Shown: piece by piece, positions 24,459 through 25,853 of the stretch | Numbering within the stretch: the stretch's first letter is position 1 | How the letters are laid out: the number at the start of each line of letters is the position of its first letter | NCBI GenBank assembly: GCA_016839635.1 | Contig: JAEOTV010000173.1 | Coordinates: 1 to 25,853 of the forward strand | Direction of reading: 5' to 3' | Origin: Promethearchaeota archaeon | Lineage (GTDB): Archaea; Asgardarchaeota; Lokiarchaeia; Sigynarchaeales; SOKP01 | Length of the DNA: 25,853 nt | The notes under the pieces: generated by a model | Seen by the model: the letters and a program-made list of their open reading frames with translations, nothing else | The model's database searches: none | What the model was told of the DNA's origin: nothing | Made by a program: the position numbers and the translations under genes

Positions 24459-25043
24459 ATGACAGATTTAAATATTGAAGCTACTTATTTTGAAAAAAGT
24501 GGACCACATAACACCAATAAAGCGTTACAAGTCGCTAGAATATATGCTGATCAATTCAATATTAACGATATTGTTATTGCGAGTACTACTGGCACAACAG
24601 CTTCCAAAGCATTAGAATTTTTCAATCCAAAAAAGTTTAATATCGTTATCATTACTCACTCGTACTATTTTGCTGGAATTAATAATCGACAAGAATTTCC
24701 AGAAGATCTAATGGAGAGATTAAGAGAGCAAGGCTTAAGGATTTTCTCATCGACTCATTCTATGGCGGGTATTGAAAGAAATGTGCGTAAGTCATTGAAT
24801 CAGTGGCTACCTATAGAAATTTTAGCTAAATATCTTAGGAGTAATTTTAGTCAAGGTATAAAAGTATGTATGGAAATTGCGAGTATGGCAGCTGATGCAG
24901 GATTAGTTTCTGATTTAGAGAAAGACATAATTTGCTTAGGCGGAACTGGACGTGGTGCTGATACTGTTTGTTTGATAAAAGCAATGCCCACGAGTTTGTT
25001 TGATCAACTTAGAGTTAAAGCTATATTAGCTAAACCATTATAA
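24459..25043 (+). CDS. Stand-alone pyruvate-kinase C-terminal-like domain protein
   Basis: The 194-residue protein resembles the PK alpha/beta (C-terminal, allosteric) domain without the catalytic barrel. Motifs include VIASTTGTTASKALEFF at about 39-55, the strand NIVIITHSYYF, and LGGTGRGADTVCLIKAM at about 158-174. Stand-alone forms are common in archaea, and their function is not known, though a small phosphorylated metabolite ligand is plausible. An upstream gap of about 225 nt separates it from the divergent MFS gene. It is convergent with the KBL-type gene. Confidence 0.82.
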   Translation: MTDLNIEATYFEKSGPHNTNKALQVARIYADQFNINDIVIASTTGTTASKALEFFNPKKFNIVIITHSYYFAGINNRQEFPEDLMERLREQGLRIFSSTHSMAGIERNVRKSLNQWLPIEILAKYLRSNFSQGIKVCMEIASMAADAGLVSDLEKDIICLGGTGRGADTVCLIKAMPTSLFDQLRVKAILAKPL

Positions 25044-25056
25044 TCTAAGCAATGAT

Positions 25057-25064
25057 AAAAAAAA
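25057..25064 (-). terminator. T8 tract ending the KBL-type transcript
   Basis: T8 on the minus strand starts about 6 nt after the stop codon of the KBL-type gene, in the convergent gap. Confidence 0.45.
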
Positions 25065-25070
25065 GATAAA

Positions 25071-25853
25071 TTAAATAATTTCTAATTTTTTTCCAACTTT
25101 CTCTATAGCCGCTAATGCCATGGTTAAATCTTCCTTAGTGAGTAATGCGTTCATCTGTACCCTTATTCGGGATAACTCTCTAGCAACCATTGGAAAAACT
25201 ATTGGTGTTCCATACACATTTTCTTCCTCGAACAAGATTCGGGCGAGTTCTTGGGCCTTACCAGAGTCGCCGATTATTAATGGAATGATAGGAGTTTCTG
25301 AGCTTCCAGTATTATATCCCATACTTTGGACTTCTTTTTTAAAGTAATTCGTATGATCCCATACTCTTTTTACATGCTCTGGTTCACTTTCAACGACCTC
25401 GATAGAAGCTTTATTAGCAGCTACTACACCTGGAGGGTGAGCTGTGCTTAAAAGATATGTTCTACTTTTATTTGCACAAAATTCTATCAGATCTTTTGAA
25501 CCTGCTACAGTACCTCCAAAAACTCCAAATCCTTTGCTCATGGAACCGCCCTCCACATGAACTTTTCCTTGCAAATTAAAATGAGCTACAATACCTCGTC
25601 CGTTACCTAAGACACCTTCTCCATGGCAATCATCGACAAAAATCATAGCTCCAAAATCTTCAGCAACTTCTGCAATCTTATCTAAAGGTGCCATATCTCC
25701 ATCCATACTGAATACTCCGTCAGTAATAATACAAATTCTTCTAGCGCTTTCTTTTTCTGCTTCCTTTAATTGTCTTTCCAAATCTCCAACATCGCGATGT
25801 TTATAAATAATTCTTTTAGCACCAGATAGTCTTACTCCGTCAATAATAGAACC
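25071..25853 (-). CDS. KBL/BioF-type PLP-dependent acyltransferase (glycine C-acetyltransferase-like), 5' truncated by window
   Basis: This is the C-terminal 260 residues of an alpha-oxoamine synthase; the reading frame stays open to the window edge. The TTG at 25781 is an internal leucine, because residues before it (SIIDGVRLSGAKRIIYKHRD) match the family. The PLP site is visible: FVDDCHGEGVLG holds the Asp and His that contact the cofactor, and GGSMSKGFG holds the Schiff-base lysine. The likely activity is 2-amino-3-ketobutyrate CoA ligase, linking glycine plus acetyl-CoA to threonine breakdown. 8-amino-7-oxononanoate synthase is an alternative that the missing N-terminus prevents excluding. 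Confidence 0.88.
   Translation of the reverse strand, partial: GSIIDGVRLSGAKRIIYKHRDVGDLERQLKEAEKESARRICIITDGVFSMDGDMAPLDKIAEVAEDFGAMIFVDDCHGEGVLGNGRGIVAHFNLQGKVHVEGGSMSKGFGVFGGTVAGSKDLIEFCANKSRTYLLSTAHPPGVVAANKASIEVVESEPEHVKRVWDHTNYFKKEVQSMGYNTGSSETPIIPLIIGDSGKAQELARILFEEENVYGTPIVFPMVARELSRIRVQMNALLTKEDLTMALAAIEKVGKKLEII

Noticed and set aside
25779..25781. TTG as the start of the KBL-type gene
   Set aside because: Upstream in-frame residues match the family up to the window edge, so this codon is an internal leucine and the gene is truncated by the window.

Overview
The window looks like AT-rich chromosomal DNA from an archaeon, most likely an Asgard (Lokiarchaeia-type) genome. The archaeal markers are a TATA-box-binding protein, a UPF0147 protein, an archaeosortase, an MtrH-type methyltransferase, a stand-alone Lrp/AsnC effector-domain protein, an archaeal-style tRNA-Pro without an encoded CCA, and A/T-rich TATA-like promoters. 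The Asgard indication comes from four eukaryote-like small GTPases fused to longin-like and/or roadblock-like domains, plus a DUF3160 secreted protein and a YkgJ cysteine-cluster protein. This placement is inferred from gene content; no database search was possible.

Layout. Positions 77-7225 hold mostly minus-strand genes broken by two plus-strand genes: a Rag-like GTPase, an HTH-methyltransferase fusion (+), a LOG/TIGR00725-type Rossmann protein, a PurM/AIR-synthase-related protein, a longin-GTPase-roadblock protein (+), an orphan MtrH-like methyltransferase, and an archaeosortase overlapping a small two-helix membrane protein. Two convergent gene pairs here share their stop codons (4-nt overlaps). 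A gap of about 310 nt follows. Positions 7537-12943 are all plus strand: a divergent TBP, a YkgJ-family protein, a macrodomain protein, an enlarged PEP synthase, and UPF0147. Next come tRNA-Pro(CGG) and a seven-helix membrane protein.

Positions 14055-17244 (+) form the most striking block. Two longin-GTPase paralogues of identical length flank a 71-residue four-cysteine protein, and a nitroreductase follows 11 nt after the second GTPase. Positions 17266-20819 (-) encode a DUF3160 exported protein, an Lrp effector domain and a polytopic membrane protein. Positions 20920-22794 (+) encode a 3-hydroxyacyl-CoA dehydrogenase-like protein followed by a BKACE (beta-keto acid cleavage) enzyme. The window ends with a GPH-type MFS transporter (-), a stand-alone pyruvate-kinase C-terminal domain (+), and a partial KBL/BioF-type PLP enzyme (-) running off the right edge.

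Three themes stand out. First, small-GTPase signalling: three of the four GTPases share an N-terminal domain with a Gly-Pro-x-Pro signature, and two carry C-terminal roadblock-like domains. Second, C1 and beta-keto acid metabolism: MtrH-like, PurM-like, 3HCDH, BKACE and KBL proteins, with PEP synthase at the gluconeogenic node. Third, basal expression: TBP and the tRNA. No mobile element, CRISPR array or rRNA was seen. Several genes appear to start with TTG, and this affects the chosen 5' ends.
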